From: Mycobacterium sp.
GTDB taxonomy: Bacteria > Actinomycetota > Actinomycetes > Mycobacteriales > Mycobacteriaceae
Length of the DNA: 64,000 nucleotides
Assembly: GCF_025965855.1 (NCBI RefSeq)
Contig: NZ_JAOPWB010000192.1
Location: forward strand, 1-64,000
Direction: 5' to 3'
Shown here: positions 7,351 to 16,793 of the stretch, piece after piece
Numbering within the stretch: the first letter of the stretch is position 1
Layout: every line of letters starts with the position of its first letter
Notes under the pieces: model-generated
Database searches by the model: none
The model's input: the letters and a program-made list of their open reading frames with translations, nothing else
What the model was told of the DNA's origin: nothing
Translations under genes and position numbers: made by a program

Positions 7351-9285
7351 ATGCTCACACAGGTCGAAAACACCTCGGCGGGTGGCGCGCGGGGCGTGAG
7401 GCAATCGGCTCGTATGGCCATCGTGGTCGGTGCGCTTGGTGTCGTGTTCGGCGACATCGGCACCAGCCCGATCTACACCGTCCAGACGATCTTCAATCCG
7501 GACGACCCCCACCCTGTGCCGATCACCACGGACAACGTCTACGGAGTCGTGTCGTTGATCTTCTGGTCGGTGATGATCATCGTGACGCTGACCTATGTCA
7601 CGCTGGTGATGCACGCCGACAACGACGGCGAGGGCGGCATCATGGCGCTCATCGCGCTCGTGCGTCGGTGGGGTGCGCGAAGCGGTCGCATCGCGGTGGT
7701 GCTGGCGACGCTGGGCGTGTTCGGTGCCGCCTTGTTCTGCGGTGACAGCATGATCACGCCGGCGATTTCGGTACTCTCCGCGGTGGAGGGCTTGAAGGTG
7801 ACCGATCCAGGGCTGCAGGGGTGGGTCATCCCGATCACCGCGATCATCATCGTTGCGTTGTTCGCGATGCAGCGCCGCGGAACCGATGCCGTGGGACGCC
7901 TTTTCGGGCCGGTGATGATCGGCTGGTTTGTCGCAATCGGCGCCTGCGGGGTCTACGGCATCCTGGACCATCCGCAGATACTGGCCGCGCTTTCCCCGGT
8001 GTACGCGGTGAAGTTCATGGTGGGCAACTTCGGTACGGCGTTCTTCTCGTTGGCCGGGGTGGTGCTTGCAGTCACCGGCGCGGAGGCGCTCTACGCCGAC
8101 ATGGGCCACTTCGGGCGCAAGGCGATCACCGGCGCCTGGCTGTTCGTGGTCCTGCCGGCAGTGGCCCTCAACTACTTCGGCCAAGGCGCGTTGGTGATTG
8201 CCAACAAGGCCACCACGAGTGCATCGTTCTTTCTGCTCACCCCTGGCTGGGCGCGACTGCCCATGGTGCTGTTGGCGACCGCCGCGACGGTCATCGCGTC
8301 GCAGGCGGTGATCACGGGGGCTTTTTCGCTAGCCTCGCAGGCCGTCGAGCTCGGTTACCTCCCGCGGCTACGGGTGGTGCACACGTCCGCGTCGAGGATC
8401 GGTCAGGTCTACATGCCATGGATCAACGGCCTGCTGATGGCGGCCGTGCTGATCCTGGTGTTCGCGTTCCGCAGCTCGGCGGCACTGGCTTATGCCTACG
8501 GAATGGCTGTGACCGGAACGATCACGATCACGACGCTGCTCTACCTCTACATCGCGCGCAAACGATGGCGGGCGCCGATGTGGCTCATCCTTGGCGGCGG
8601 CGGCGCACTATTGTCTGTTGATTTGCTGTTCTTCGCCGCGAACCTGACGAAGATCGTCCACGGTGCATGGCTGCCGCTGCTGATCGCCGTGATGGTGTTC
8701 ACGATCATGACGAGCTGGCAGATCGGCAGCACGATCGTGACCCGCAAACGTGAGACCGCAGAGGGGCCACTGCAGGCGTTCGTCGATCAATTATCAAGGC
8801 ACCGTGGGCTACTGCGCGTCCCAGGCACGGCGGTCTTCCTCAAACGCGGCGGCAAGACCGCGCCGTTGGCACTGCGCGCAAACGTCGAAAACAACCATGT
8901 TCTTCACGAGCACGTGGTGATCGTGACGATCGAAACGAGGCCAATCCCGCGGGTCAGCGATTCTGACCGCATCGATATCGACCCGCTCGGCGACCCTCAC
9001 GACGGAATCATCTACGTGACCGCACGTTTCGGGTACATGGAGACGCCTGACGTGCGCCACGCGTTACATCTGCTCGAGGCGACGAAAACCGAGGGATGGA
9101 TCGCGATCGATGACGCCTCGTTTTTCTTGTCGAAGATCGAACTGACGAATGGCAGGGAGCCGACCATGCCCGCATGGCGTAAGAATCTCTTCATCGCCAC
9201 GTCCAGGCTGAGCACCGACGCCACCGAGCACTTCCGCTTGCCCCCAGACCGGACCCTCATCGTAGGGTCACGGATCGAAGTTTGA
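7351..9285 (+). CDS. kup: Kup-type low-affinity potassium uptake protein
   Basis: The product (644 residues from the ATG at 7351) is a KUP/HAK/KT potassium-proton symporter. The signature GVVFGDIGTSPIYTVQ lies near residues 28-45, followed by about twelve hydrophobic segments to residue 450 and a soluble C-terminal domain of about 190 residues, all as in Kup. Motifs DNDGEGGIMAL and GDSMITPAISVLSAVEGL are typical. The open frame extends to 7255, but the ATG at 7351 gives a family-like N-terminus. Expected role: potassium import across the cell membrane, useful in osmotic or acid stress. Confidence 0.93.
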   Translation: MLTQVENTSAGGARGVRQSARMAIVVGALGVVFGDIGTSPIYTVQTIFNPDDPHPVPITTDNVYGVVSLIFWSVMIIVTLTYVTLVMHADNDGEGGIMALIALVRRWGARSGRIAVVLATLGVFGAALFCGDSMITPAISVLSAVEGLKVTDPGLQGWVIPITAIIIVALFAMQRRGTDAVGRLFGPVMIGWFVAIGACGVYGILDHPQILAALSPVYAVKFMVGNFGTAFFSLAGVVLAVTGAEALYADMGHFGRKAITGAWLFVVLPAVALNYFGQGALVIANKATTSASFFLLTPGWARLPMVLLATAATVIASQAVITGAFSLASQAVELGYLPRLRVVHTSASRIGQVYMPWINGLLMAAVLILVFAFRSSAALAYAYGMAVTGTITITTLLYLYIARKRWRAPMWLILGGGGALLSVDLLFFAANLTKIVHGAWLPLLIAVMVFTIMTSWQIGSTIVTRKRETAEGPLQAFVDQLSRHRGLLRVPGTAVFLKRGGKTAPLALRANVENNHVLHEHVVIVTIETRPIPRVSDSDRIDIDPLGDPHDGIIYVTARFGYMETPDVRHALHLLEATKTEGWIAIDDASFFLSKIELTNGREPTMPAWRKNLFIATSRLSTDATEHFRLPPDRTLIVGSRIEV

Positions 9286-9622
9286 CATTACTTCGATGTC
9301 CCGAAAACCAACCAAGACATCCCGTTCGAACCCGGATCAGCTCAACCCCGCCTCACCATGGATGGTGCCGGCACGATCGGTCGGAGAAGGCTTTTACACC
9401 CACGTTCGGAACCACAGCGCCCCAAGATGGGTTCAATGGTGAGTGAAAACCGACGCGCCGCCCGCGCCGAGACGATGGCCCGCTCGACAAAGCTTGCTGC
9501 CGATCGTTGTCACCGCCCATATCGACGTGTTCGGAGACCCGCGCGAGGATGGAATGGCTTGGCGTAGAAGTCAAATAGTGCGCTCAGCTCGGAATCCGAC
9601 TGATTACTTGGAGTGAAAGCAC
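9286..9622. other. Intergenic interval before the metabolic cluster
   Basis: About 340 bases without a supported gene; open frames on both strands are short and unlike proteins. It must contain the promoter of the YWTD gene, whose ribosome site GGAG is at about 9609. No obvious operator palindrome. Confidence 0.4.
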
Positions 9623-10558
9623 ATGGTCAGTTCACAAAAGCAGACATCGCGACATCCATCCGGCGAGACACCCATGGTGGGTCGGCTGTTCCTTCTCGAC
9701 CTCAGCGACAACCGCATCGTGACGCTCAATTCGGACGGCTCGGGGCGCAAGGTCATCGTCACCGATTGCAGACTCCCCGATGGCATCGCGGTCGATGTCG
9801 CGGCGGGACATATCTACTGGACCAACATGGGCAACCCCAAGGCGAACGACGGCTCCATCGAGCGGGCCGACCTTGATGGGCGGAATCGAACGTCGATCGT
9901 TCCCCGGGGCTGCACGTTCACGCCCAAGCAGATCCAGCTCGAAAAGAAGAGCCGAAAGCTGTACTGGTGCGACCGCGAGGGCATGCGTGTGATGCGCGCC
10001 GATCTCGACGGCTCCGACATCGAGACCCTCGTGGACACAAGCCAGGGCGACTCCCGACCGGGGCCGGACGCATCGAGGTGGTGTGTGGGCGTGGCCGTTG
10101 ATCTCGATGGCGGAAAGGTCTACTGGACGCAAAAAGGGCCGGACAACGCCGGCAAGGGTCGCCTTTGCCGCGCCGGCATCGAGGTCCCCGCAGGACAGAC
10201 GACGTCCAATCGAACAGATATCGAAGTTCTGTACGACGGGCTTCCCGAGCCGATCGATCTGGACCTCGACCTCAACAACCGGGTCATGTATTGGACCGAC
10301 CGCGGCGACCCGCCGCGCGGCACCACCGTGAATCGCGCCCCGATGGATTCGGACGCGAACGGCCGGCCCGCGCCCGAGATCGTGTTCACGCACTTGATGG
10401 AGGGAATCGGTATCGCCCTGGATCTGAAGGGCGACCGAATGTTCATCACCGATTTCGGCGGCAATGTCCTTTCGGCCAACCTCGATGGCTCGGACGAGAA
10501 GGCCCTGCTCGTCGCTCAAGGAAACCTGACCGGCATCGCCTACACCGAATCTTCGTGA
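9623..10558 (+). CDS. YWTD-repeat beta-propeller protein
   Basis: The 311-residue product is built from LDL-receptor-class B (YWTD) repeats that form a beta-propeller. Repeat signatures are visible about every 45-60 residues: IYWTNMG, LYWCDREG, VYWTQKGP, MYWTDRGD and MFITDFGG, each followed by an LDG or similar turn. No signal peptide is seen, so it is probably cytosolic. A lactonase or binding role is possible but not shown. It heads a tight plus-strand cluster; the next gene starts 15 bases after its stop. Confidence 0.8.
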   Translation: MVSSQKQTSRHPSGETPMVGRLFLLDLSDNRIVTLNSDGSGRKVIVTDCRLPDGIAVDVAAGHIYWTNMGNPKANDGSIERADLDGRNRTSIVPRGCTFTPKQIQLEKKSRKLYWCDREGMRVMRADLDGSDIETLVDTSQGDSRPGPDASRWCVGVAVDLDGGKVYWTQKGPDNAGKGRLCRAGIEVPAGQTTSNRTDIEVLYDGLPEPIDLDLDLNNRVMYWTDRGDPPRGTTVNRAPMDSDANGRPAPEIVFTHLMEGIGIALDLKGDRMFITDFGGNVLSANLDGSDEKALLVAQGNLTGIAYTESS

Positions 10559-10573
10559 AAGGGAGACAACATC

Positions 10574-11548
10574 ATGTCATTCGAAAAACCAATTCGTCGT
10601 GTTGCAGTGGTCGGGACGGGAGTCATCGGTGCCAGCTGGGCGGCTCAGTATTTGGCGCGCGGGTTCGACGTCGTTGCGACCGACCCCGCTCCAAACGCCG
10701 AGGCCAACTTGCGCAAGTACGTCGACGCGGCTTGGGGACAGCTCGAAGAAATCGGCCTGTCGCCCAGCGCATCCCGCGATCGCTTGAGCTTCACCAAAGA
10801 CATGGAGCAGGCGCTTGCGAAGGCCGACTTCGTCCAGGAGAACGGTCCCGAGCGACCTGACTTCAAAATCAGGTTGTTCACGGAAATGGATGAAGCCACG
10901 CCCCTCGATTCGATCATCGCGTCGAGTTCGTCGGGGATAACGCCAAGCGTGATGCAATCGGCCTGCAAGCACCCGGAGCGGGTCATCGTTGGCCATCCGT
11001 TCAATCCGCCCCACATCGTGCCACTTGTGGAAGTAGTGGGCGGGACCAAGACATCGCCCGACGCCATCGAGCAAGCGATGCGCTTCTATGCGTCGATCGG
11101 CAAGAAGCCCATTCGTCTACGCAAGGAACTGCCCGGACACGTGGCCAACCGGCTCCAGGCCGCACTCTATCGGGAGATTCTCCACCTCGTCGAACAAGAC
11201 GTGCTGAGCGTCGAGGAAACCGACATCGCCGTTTCCTACGGACCCGGACTTCGGTGGGGTGTGATGGGCCAAAGCCTGCAATGGCATGTAGGCGGAGGGG
11301 CGGGTGGTATCAAGCACTTCATGGAGCAGCTCATGGACCCGCTTGCGGCAATGATGCAGACACTCGGAAACCCCCAGGTCACGCCCGAACTCAAGCAGAC
11401 CATCGTTGACGGTGTCATGCGCGAAGCCGACGGGCGCCCCGTCGAAGAGCTCGCTCGAGAAGAGAACGAGGTGATAATCGGGCTGCTTCGGCTGCGAGCG
11501 AACGGCGTGAGCGCCACCCTGGCGGCGACGAAATCCGTTGGCGCATAG
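10574..11548 (+). CDS. 3-hydroxyacyl-CoA dehydrogenase family protein (carnitine-dehydrogenase-like)
   Basis: The 324-residue product has an N-terminal NAD-binding Rossmann domain (GTGVIGASWAAQYLARGFDV near residue 15) and the 3HCDH signature GHPFNPPHIVPLVEVVGG that carries the catalytic His. A C-terminal helical dimerisation domain follows. Length and layout match single-domain 3-hydroxyacyl-CoA or L-carnitine dehydrogenases rather than FadB fusions. AAGGGAG lies upstream of the ATG. Being flanked by a CoA transferase fits a CoA-ester catabolic step; the actual substrate is unknown. Confidence 0.88.
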   Translation: MSFEKPIRRVAVVGTGVIGASWAAQYLARGFDVVATDPAPNAEANLRKYVDAAWGQLEEIGLSPSASRDRLSFTKDMEQALAKADFVQENGPERPDFKIRLFTEMDEATPLDSIIASSSSGITPSVMQSACKHPERVIVGHPFNPPHIVPLVEVVGGTKTSPDAIEQAMRFYASIGKKPIRLRKELPGHVANRLQAALYREILHLVEQDVLSVEETDIAVSYGPGLRWGVMGQSLQWHVGGGAGGIKHFMEQLMDPLAAMMQTLGNPQVTPELKQTIVDGVMREADGRPVEELAREENEVIIGLLRLRANGVSATLAATKSVGA

Positions 11549-11601
11549 GGGAACGGTCTAAGCAAGCGCATCACGCAATCGCGAGTCGAAATGGAAGAGG
11601 C

Positions 11602-13146
11602 ATGACTACCGTAATCAAACCTGACCTTAGTCAAGAGGGGTGCGGAAATTCTCAGTTGACCGCGGCGCTCGAATCGGCACTCAACAATCCGGCACAGTCA
11701 GCCGGCTACGATCTGCTGGCGAACACAAACGATGTACTGGGCGACATCGGACTGACTGCCGCGGACTGCGGAGGACGCCTGTCGTTCTACGGGCAGGACC
11801 CGATCCTTCCCAGCCCCCATCGGTTTGGTGCAATGGCCGCGATCGGCCTGGCCGCGAAGTCTGTCGCCGCGGCAGCCCTATGGCGGGAGAGAACCGGAGA
11901 AGCACAGGACATCCACGGTGACGTCCGCAAAGCGCTTCGACGGTTCTGCGGTTTCTTTGACGGGAAATGGGAAACAATGAACGGACGCCCGCCCGCGATG
12001 GGCGGATTCGCGGGCAACCCGTTCCTCGAGATCCCGCTCTTCCGCAAGACACGAGATGGGCGCTACGTGGTCGCGTTGGATTTCTATCCCCGATCGAAGA
12101 CGGACACGCTCAAGTTCCTCAGGTGCACCGATAGCCTCGCGTCCATCGAGAATGCCATATTGCAATGGCGCGCCGACGATTTGGAGGCGGCGGCGGCAGA
12201 AGAAGGTCTCGTGCTCGCGATGGTGCGAACCACCGAAGAGTTTCTCACTGAGCCGCAATACACCGAAATCCTCTCCACAATGCCCTTGATCACGGTGGAA
12301 AAGATCGGCGACTGCGAGCCCATGCCGTTCAACACCGACGGACAGAATCCGTTGGACGGCATTCGCGCGCTCGGCATGGGGCATGTGATTGCGGGAGGCG
12401 CGATGGGACGCGATCTCGCCATGTACGGCGCGGACGTCCTTAACATCTGGCGGCCCAACGCCACCGAGCTCGAGGCCTTCGCCTGGGATGTGCAGGTGGG
12501 GATGCGCTCGACCATCCTGGATGGCTCCGAGGCAGATCGCGCCAAGTTCGACGACCTGCTCAGGAACGCCGACGTCTTCTTCGCCAACAAGCGCCCCGGT
12601 TATTTGGAGCGAAACGGTCTTTCTGCCGAAGAGTTGTGCGCGAAGAAACCCGGACTTATCCACGCCAAGGTGATCCTGCATGGCGACACAGGGCCATGGT
12701 CGAACCGCCCCGGCTTCGACGAGATCGGCGCAGCCGTATCGGGTGTCTTCTGTATCGAAGGGACACCTACTTTCCCCAAATCGCCTGCGATTGTCCCCAT
12801 TTGCGACAACGTGGTGGGTTGGCTCGGGACCGTCGGCGTACTCGAAGCGTTGCGCAGGCGCGCGACGGAGGGCGGCAGCTATCGGGTCGTGGTGTCTTTG
12901 ACCCGAACCGTGCTGTGGCTGCTTTCTCTTGGCATCTTCGGCAAGGAATACGCCGCGGCGAGGGCTGGATCGAGCGACGAGCACATGTATGTCGCGCCCG
13001 ATTTGTTTACCGCAGAAACTCCGCTCGGTACCTACCAGGGAATGACCGACCAGGTGGTCATGTCGCGCACGAAAGAGTCATACCGAACGGTGTTGGTGCC
13101 GCACGGGTCATCGAAGCCGCAATGGCTGGGATCTGACAGGAGTTGA
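11602..13146 (+). CDS. Class III (CaiB/BaiF) CoA transferase with unusual domain order
   Basis: The 514-residue product belongs to the formyl-CoA transferase family, but the halves appear out of order. Residues about 70-235 resemble the central and C-terminal part of CaiB (ALWRERTGEAQDIHGDV with the nucleophile-type Asp, then a DGRYVVAL-like stretch and MVRTTEEF). Residues about 250-510 resemble the N-terminal part (LDGIRALGMGHVIAGGAMGR, YGADVLNIWRP, ADVFFANKRPGYL, KPGLIHAKVILHGDTGPW). Standard members run about 400 residues in the opposite order. The GTG of the pirin gene follows 2 bases after the stop. Confidence 0.8.
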   Translation: MTTVIKPDLSQEGCGNSQLTAALESALNNPAQSAGYDLLANTNDVLGDIGLTAADCGGRLSFYGQDPILPSPHRFGAMAAIGLAAKSVAAAALWRERTGEAQDIHGDVRKALRRFCGFFDGKWETMNGRPPAMGGFAGNPFLEIPLFRKTRDGRYVVALDFYPRSKTDTLKFLRCTDSLASIENAILQWRADDLEAAAAEEGLVLAMVRTTEEFLTEPQYTEILSTMPLITVEKIGDCEPMPFNTDGQNPLDGIRALGMGHVIAGGAMGRDLAMYGADVLNIWRPNATELEAFAWDVQVGMRSTILDGSEADRAKFDDLLRNADVFFANKRPGYLERNGLSAEELCAKKPGLIHAKVILHGDTGPWSNRPGFDEIGAAVSGVFCIEGTPTFPKSPAIVPICDNVVGWLGTVGVLEALRRRATEGGSYRVVVSLTRTVLWLLSLGIFGKEYAAARAGSSDEHMYVAPDLFTAETPLGTYQGMTDQVVMSRTKESYRTVLVPHGSSKPQWLGSDRS

Positions 13147-13148
13147 TC

Positions 13149-14153
13149 GTGCCCGCTGTGACGGCCGACTATTTGCGGTTACCCCGGCTTGATGCGCCGC
13201 CGCTGGACGCTCTTGAGCGTCCCGTGCTGAGCGTGACCACCGCGCCGATCGGCCTTGAAGGCGAAGGCTTTCCCGTCCACAGGGCATTTGCCGGGGTATC
13301 ACGTGCGCTGCTTGATCCGTTCGTGCACATGGACCAGATGGGCGCGGTGCAGTACGCGCCCGGTGAACCCAAAGGCACGCCTTGGCATCCACATCGGGGG
13401 TTCGAAACCGTGACCTACATGATCGACGGTCGCTTTCAGCACCAGGACTCCCATGGGGGCGGTGGGATGATCGAGGACGGGGCCACCCAATGGATGACGG
13501 CCGGCTCGGGGATCTTGCACATCGAGACGCCGCCGGAGGAGCTGGTGATGTCGGGCGGCCTGTTCCATGGTGTGCAGCTGTGGGTGAATCTGCCCGCGAA
13601 AAAGAAGATGATTGCGCCGGCCTACCAGGGCATCGACGCCTCCGCTGTCCAGCTGGCGGTATCTGCCGATGCGGGCGCGCTCGCTCGGATCATCGCCGGC
13701 GAGGTCGGCGGCCACAGAGGCCCGGGGTCGACACATACTCCGATCAGACTGATCCATGCGACCGTATTGCCTGGCGCCCGACTGCAATTGCCGTGGGAAC
13801 GGTCCTTTAACGCGCTCACCTACGTCCTCGCGGGCGCCGGGCGCGTGGGTACCGAGGGGCGACCGATACAGGCCGGTCAGCTGGCGGTGTTCGGCCGCGG
13901 CGACTGGTTCGAGGTCCGCGGCAATGACCATCAAGACTCGCAAAGTCCGGCATTGGAGCTGCTCATCTTGGGTGGCCAGCCCATCGGCGAACCGGTCGCG
14001 GCGTATGGGCCCTTTGTGATGAACACCGCGGCCGAACTGGGTCAGGCACTGGAGGACTTCGAGGCCGGATTGTTCGGTCAGATCCCAACTGATGCGCTGA
14101 TGCCTCACGTCCCCGACCCGGCCCCGATGCGCGCCGAGCAAACCGGGATCTAA
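13149..14153 (+). CDS. Pirin family protein
   Basis: The 334-residue product is a bicupin of the pirin family. The N-terminal cupin holds the metal-binding pattern PWHPHRGFETVTYMIDG, and later ILHIETP with the other expected His/Glu ligands. A second cupin-like half follows (FNALTYVLAGAGRVGTEGRP). Pirins act as metal-dependent dioxygenases (for example on quercetin) or redox sensors; the role here is unknown. GTG at 13149 is preferred over TTG at 13143 because ACAGGAG ends 6 bases before it. Confidence 0.88.
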   Translation: MPAVTADYLRLPRLDAPPLDALERPVLSVTTAPIGLEGEGFPVHRAFAGVSRALLDPFVHMDQMGAVQYAPGEPKGTPWHPHRGFETVTYMIDGRFQHQDSHGGGGMIEDGATQWMTAGSGILHIETPPEELVMSGGLFHGVQLWVNLPAKKKMIAPAYQGIDASAVQLAVSADAGALARIIAGEVGGHRGPGSTHTPIRLIHATVLPGARLQLPWERSFNALTYVLAGAGRVGTEGRPIQAGQLAVFGRGDWFEVRGNDHQDSQSPALELLILGGQPIGEPVAAYGPFVMNTAAELGQALEDFEAGLFGQIPTDALMPHVPDPAPMRAEQTGI

Positions 14154-14607
14154 GGCCTCAACGGCCCCGCGTTGTCGGTTCGGATCATCGACCGCAGGCA
14201 AGAATCACTCCACTGCCGACCATCCCCAATCCACGGTGAGACACGGAGAAGCGACGTCTGCGCGGGCCCCACGAGCCATGAAGGCGGCACGCCTCACCGG
14301 GGTCTCGCCGACCACCGCGAATCGACCGCCGGGCAGTGATCCCCGATCGTTGCCGGCGTGGGTCGTTCGCTAACGGCGGGGCATTGACCGCAGCAGCGGT
14401 GATACGTGAATAACCATGGAGCTACACCCTGATTCGGGCACGACAGGGCATCCCTGACTGGGTCACATGTGTGCGCCTCATACTGTCGGTTGTCGACCGG
14501 CACCACGAAACGGTATCGGCGTTGTGTACGTCGACCTCGACGAGGGACGGGACTTCCAGGATGCTCAAGTTAACCGAATCGAGCGGAGTGGAAGTGGTGC
14601 AAAACGT
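14154..14607. other. Intergenic interval inside the metabolic cluster
   Basis: About 450 bases without a supported gene. It splits the cluster, so the FMN reductase and following genes probably have their own promoter here. No palindromic operator or terminator-like stem was recognised. Confidence 0.4.
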
Positions 14608-15276
14608 ATGAGCGACTATAGCGTTGGCTACATTGTCGGTAGCCTTTCAACCGAGTCAATCAATCGCACGCTGGCGAAGGCGCTCGTTCTATTGTCGCCC
14701 ACACATCTGAAGTTCGTGGAGATTCCGATTGGGGATCTTCCGTTGTACAACCGCGACTTTGACGCCGATTACCCGCCGGCGGGCCGAGCGCTCAAGGATG
14801 CGATCGCGGCGGTCGACGCGCTGCTCTTCGTTACGCCGGAGTACAACCGCGGCATGCCGGGCGTCCTGAAGAACGCCATCGACTGGGCCAGCCGCCCGCA
14901 TGGAACCAACTCTTTCGCGCATAAGCCGTCGGCGGTGATCGGCGCCTCCCCGGGCAAGATCGGAACGGCTGTCGGCCAACAGAGTCTGCGCAGCGCGCTG
15001 AGCTTCTGCGATTCACCACAGATGACAGCGCCCGAGGCTTACATCCAAGCCACTCCTGGCTTGATCACCCAACTGGGGGAGCTGACGGACAAAGGGACCG
15101 AGCAGTTCTTGCGCGATTTCATGGAAGCTTTCGGTGTATTCGTCACCCGTGTCCTCACCGCGCTACCTCACGGGGCTGACAAGAGCGGCGGAACCCATGA
15201 CTGGAACGACATGAACGGTCCCGCGCGGACCTACAGATCGTCGGCGAAATCCGCATGGTTCACATCCCGCTGGTGA
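14608..15276 (+). CDS. NADPH-dependent FMN reductase
   Basis: The 222-residue product has all main features of the NADPH-FMN reductase family: GSLSTESINRTLAKAL (FMN phosphate loop) near the N-terminus, DALLFVTPEYNRGMPGVLKN followed by AIDWASRP, and KPSAVIGASPGKIGTAV. A C-terminal extension of about 30 polar residues beyond the fold ends in SAWFTSRW. The ATG at 14608 gives a family-like start; purine-rich GGAAGTGG is about 10 bases upstream. Likely supplies reduced flavin or reduces quinones. Confidence 0.85.
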   Translation: MSDYSVGYIVGSLSTESINRTLAKALVLLSPTHLKFVEIPIGDLPLYNRDFDADYPPAGRALKDAIAAVDALLFVTPEYNRGMPGVLKNAIDWASRPHGTNSFAHKPSAVIGASPGKIGTAVGQQSLRSALSFCDSPQMTAPEAYIQATPGLITQLGELTDKGTEQFLRDFMEAFGVFVTRVLTALPHGADKSGGTHDWNDMNGPARTYRSSAKSAWFTSRW

Positions 15277-15382
15277 ACCACTGGTGGCAAGTGGTGGCAT
15301 TGTGCCCAGCACCATCGACCAGCCCGATGACTCGCTCGATGATGAAGTTGTCCAGAATCATCTCCTGGGCAGAAAGACTGCG

Positions 15383-15967
15383 ATGACTGCTATTACCGAC
15401 TTCGACCCCAACGCGTTCCTGATCGTCCCGGCCAGGACGTTCGAGGACCTTCGCATCGGCGAAGTCTTCAGGGGCCCCAGCCGCACCCTGACGGACGCCC
15501 ATGCCGCGGCCTTCCAGACGGTCTCTATGGGCAATCACCCGGTGCACTACGACGCCGAGTGGGCGCGCAAGCACGGACATGTCGCGCCGGTTGTCCACGG
15601 CCTCCAGGTGCTGGCTTTCACCGCCCCGGGAGCCACCTTGTTCCCGCACTTCATCGGCGAGGTGTTCATCAGCTTTCTTGAACTGTCCTGCACCTTCCTG
15701 GCCGAGGTGCACTCCGGGGACACCTTGTACCGGGCGCTGACGATCACCGGCCTGGAGCCGAAGGGCAACGACGGCATCGTGGTCACGGCGGTCACCGTTC
15801 ACAACCAGAGTGGGCAACTCGTGCTGTCGGGTCAGCACAAGTACCTGCTTCGGCGTGCTCAAAGATTAGCTACCGACGAAACCCGACATCGGCAACGGTA
15901 TCCGCGTACTTGCGAACCAACGAGACCGCGGCGTTCTCCCGCATCTCGTCGGCTCAGGCCGGCCTGA
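15383..15967 (+). CDS. MaoC-like (R)-specific hydratase/dehydratase
   Basis: The 194-residue product has a hot-dog fold of the MaoC type. The region [20 protein letters not shown], then [23 protein letters not shown], carries the hydratase-like Asp/His pattern. The fold ends at about [13 protein letters not shown] further 36 residues rich in Arg and Pro have no family counterpart and run almost to the next gene, suggesting loss of an original stop. Expected activity: hydration or dehydration of an acyl-CoA. It lies between the FMN reductase and the sigma factor. Confidence 0.82.
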   Translation: MTAITDFDPNAFLIVPARTFEDLRIGEVFRGPSRTLTDAHAAAFQTVSMGNHPVHYDAEWARKHGHVAPVVHGLQVLAFTAPGATLFPHFIGEVFISFLELSCTFLAEVHSGDTLYRALTITGLEPKGNDGIVVTAVTVHNQSGQLVLSGQHKYLLRRAQRLATDETRHRQRYPRTCEPTRPRRSPASRRLRPA

Positions 15968-16002
15968 CAGCTCCCGCGCTTCAAACCTACGGAAGGATAA
16001 CG

Positions 16003-16641
16003 ATGACCGCGACCCAGTCTCACCCGAGGAAGAACCTGGCCCGCGAGCCTGTTCCGAGAGCGGTCGATGCCGAATTGAGTGCGCGGTTCGGGCGTGAGGT
16101 CATTCCGCTGCGCGGTCTGCTCTACCGGCACGCGCTTCGCATGAGCCGAAATCACGCGGACGCTGATGACCTGGTGCAAGAGACCGTCATGAAGGCGTAC
16201 GTCCATTTCGATTCATTCCGGTCGGGCTCAAACCTGAATGCATGGCTGTTCCGGATTCTGACCAACACCTACATCAACGGCTACCGCCGAAAGAGACGTC
16301 AACCGGTGCCCTACTCCACGGAGCAGCTCACCGATCCGTACCTGACCGAGGCCAGCGCACGCTCGACGGCATCGGCAATGCGCTCCGCCGAGGATCACGC
16401 ACTGGATCTTCTGCCGGACAACGACATCAAAGCCGCGATGCAAGCACTGCCCGGGCAGTTTCGCGAAGTCGTGTACTACGCCGACGTCGAGGGGCTGGCG
16501 TACAAGGAAATCGCGATTCTGACAAATGCCCCGCACGGAACCGTGGTTTCGCGGCTTCATCGGGGTCGGCGACGACTGCGCGAGCTGCTCGGTGGCGTCG
16601 CCGGCCAAGGTAGCCCCCAGACACTTCCCGCTACCGCGTGA
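16003..16641 (+). CDS. SigH-like ECF RNA polymerase sigma factor
   Basis: The 212-residue product closely resembles SigH (Rv3223c). Region 2 is [20 protein letters not shown] followed by [13 protein letters not shown] and [20 protein letters not shown]; region 4 is [20 protein letters not shown] followed by [27 protein letters not shown] at 15991-15997 marks the ATG at 16003. SigH is normally followed by the zinc anti-sigma RshA (HxxxCxxC); no such gene follows here, where the next gene is a DUF732 gene on the other strand. Control must therefore be by expression or an unlinked anti-sigma. Confidence 0.92.
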   Translation: MTATQSHPRKNLAREPVPRAVDAELSARFGREVIPLRGLLYRHALRMSRNHADADDLVQETVMKAYVHFDSFRSGSNLNAWLFRILTNTYINGYRRKRRQPVPYSTEQLTDPYLTEASARSTASAMRSAEDHALDLLPDNDIKAAMQALPGQFREVVYYADVEGLAYKEIAILTNAPHGTVVSRLHRGRRRLRELLGGVAGQGSPQTLPATA

Positions 16642-16793
16642 TCTCGACCCTCGGCACTGATCAGGGTCCGCTGCCAGCACACGGACACCCCGCGTAACGC
16701 GGCCGATGAAGAATCGCTGCAGTTCTAGCAGCATTTCTGCAGGAAACTACAGGGGTTCGAGCACCCTTAGCTCCACTCGAGGGACGATACGGA

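Noticed and set aside
7335-7352. GGGGACTCAG upstream of kup as a DosR box
   Set aside because: Only the first half-site matches; the second half is unrelated.
15910-16002. Longer N-terminus of the sigma factor from 15910
   Set aside because: GGAAGGA at 15991-15997 and the SigH-like length favour the ATG at 16003.
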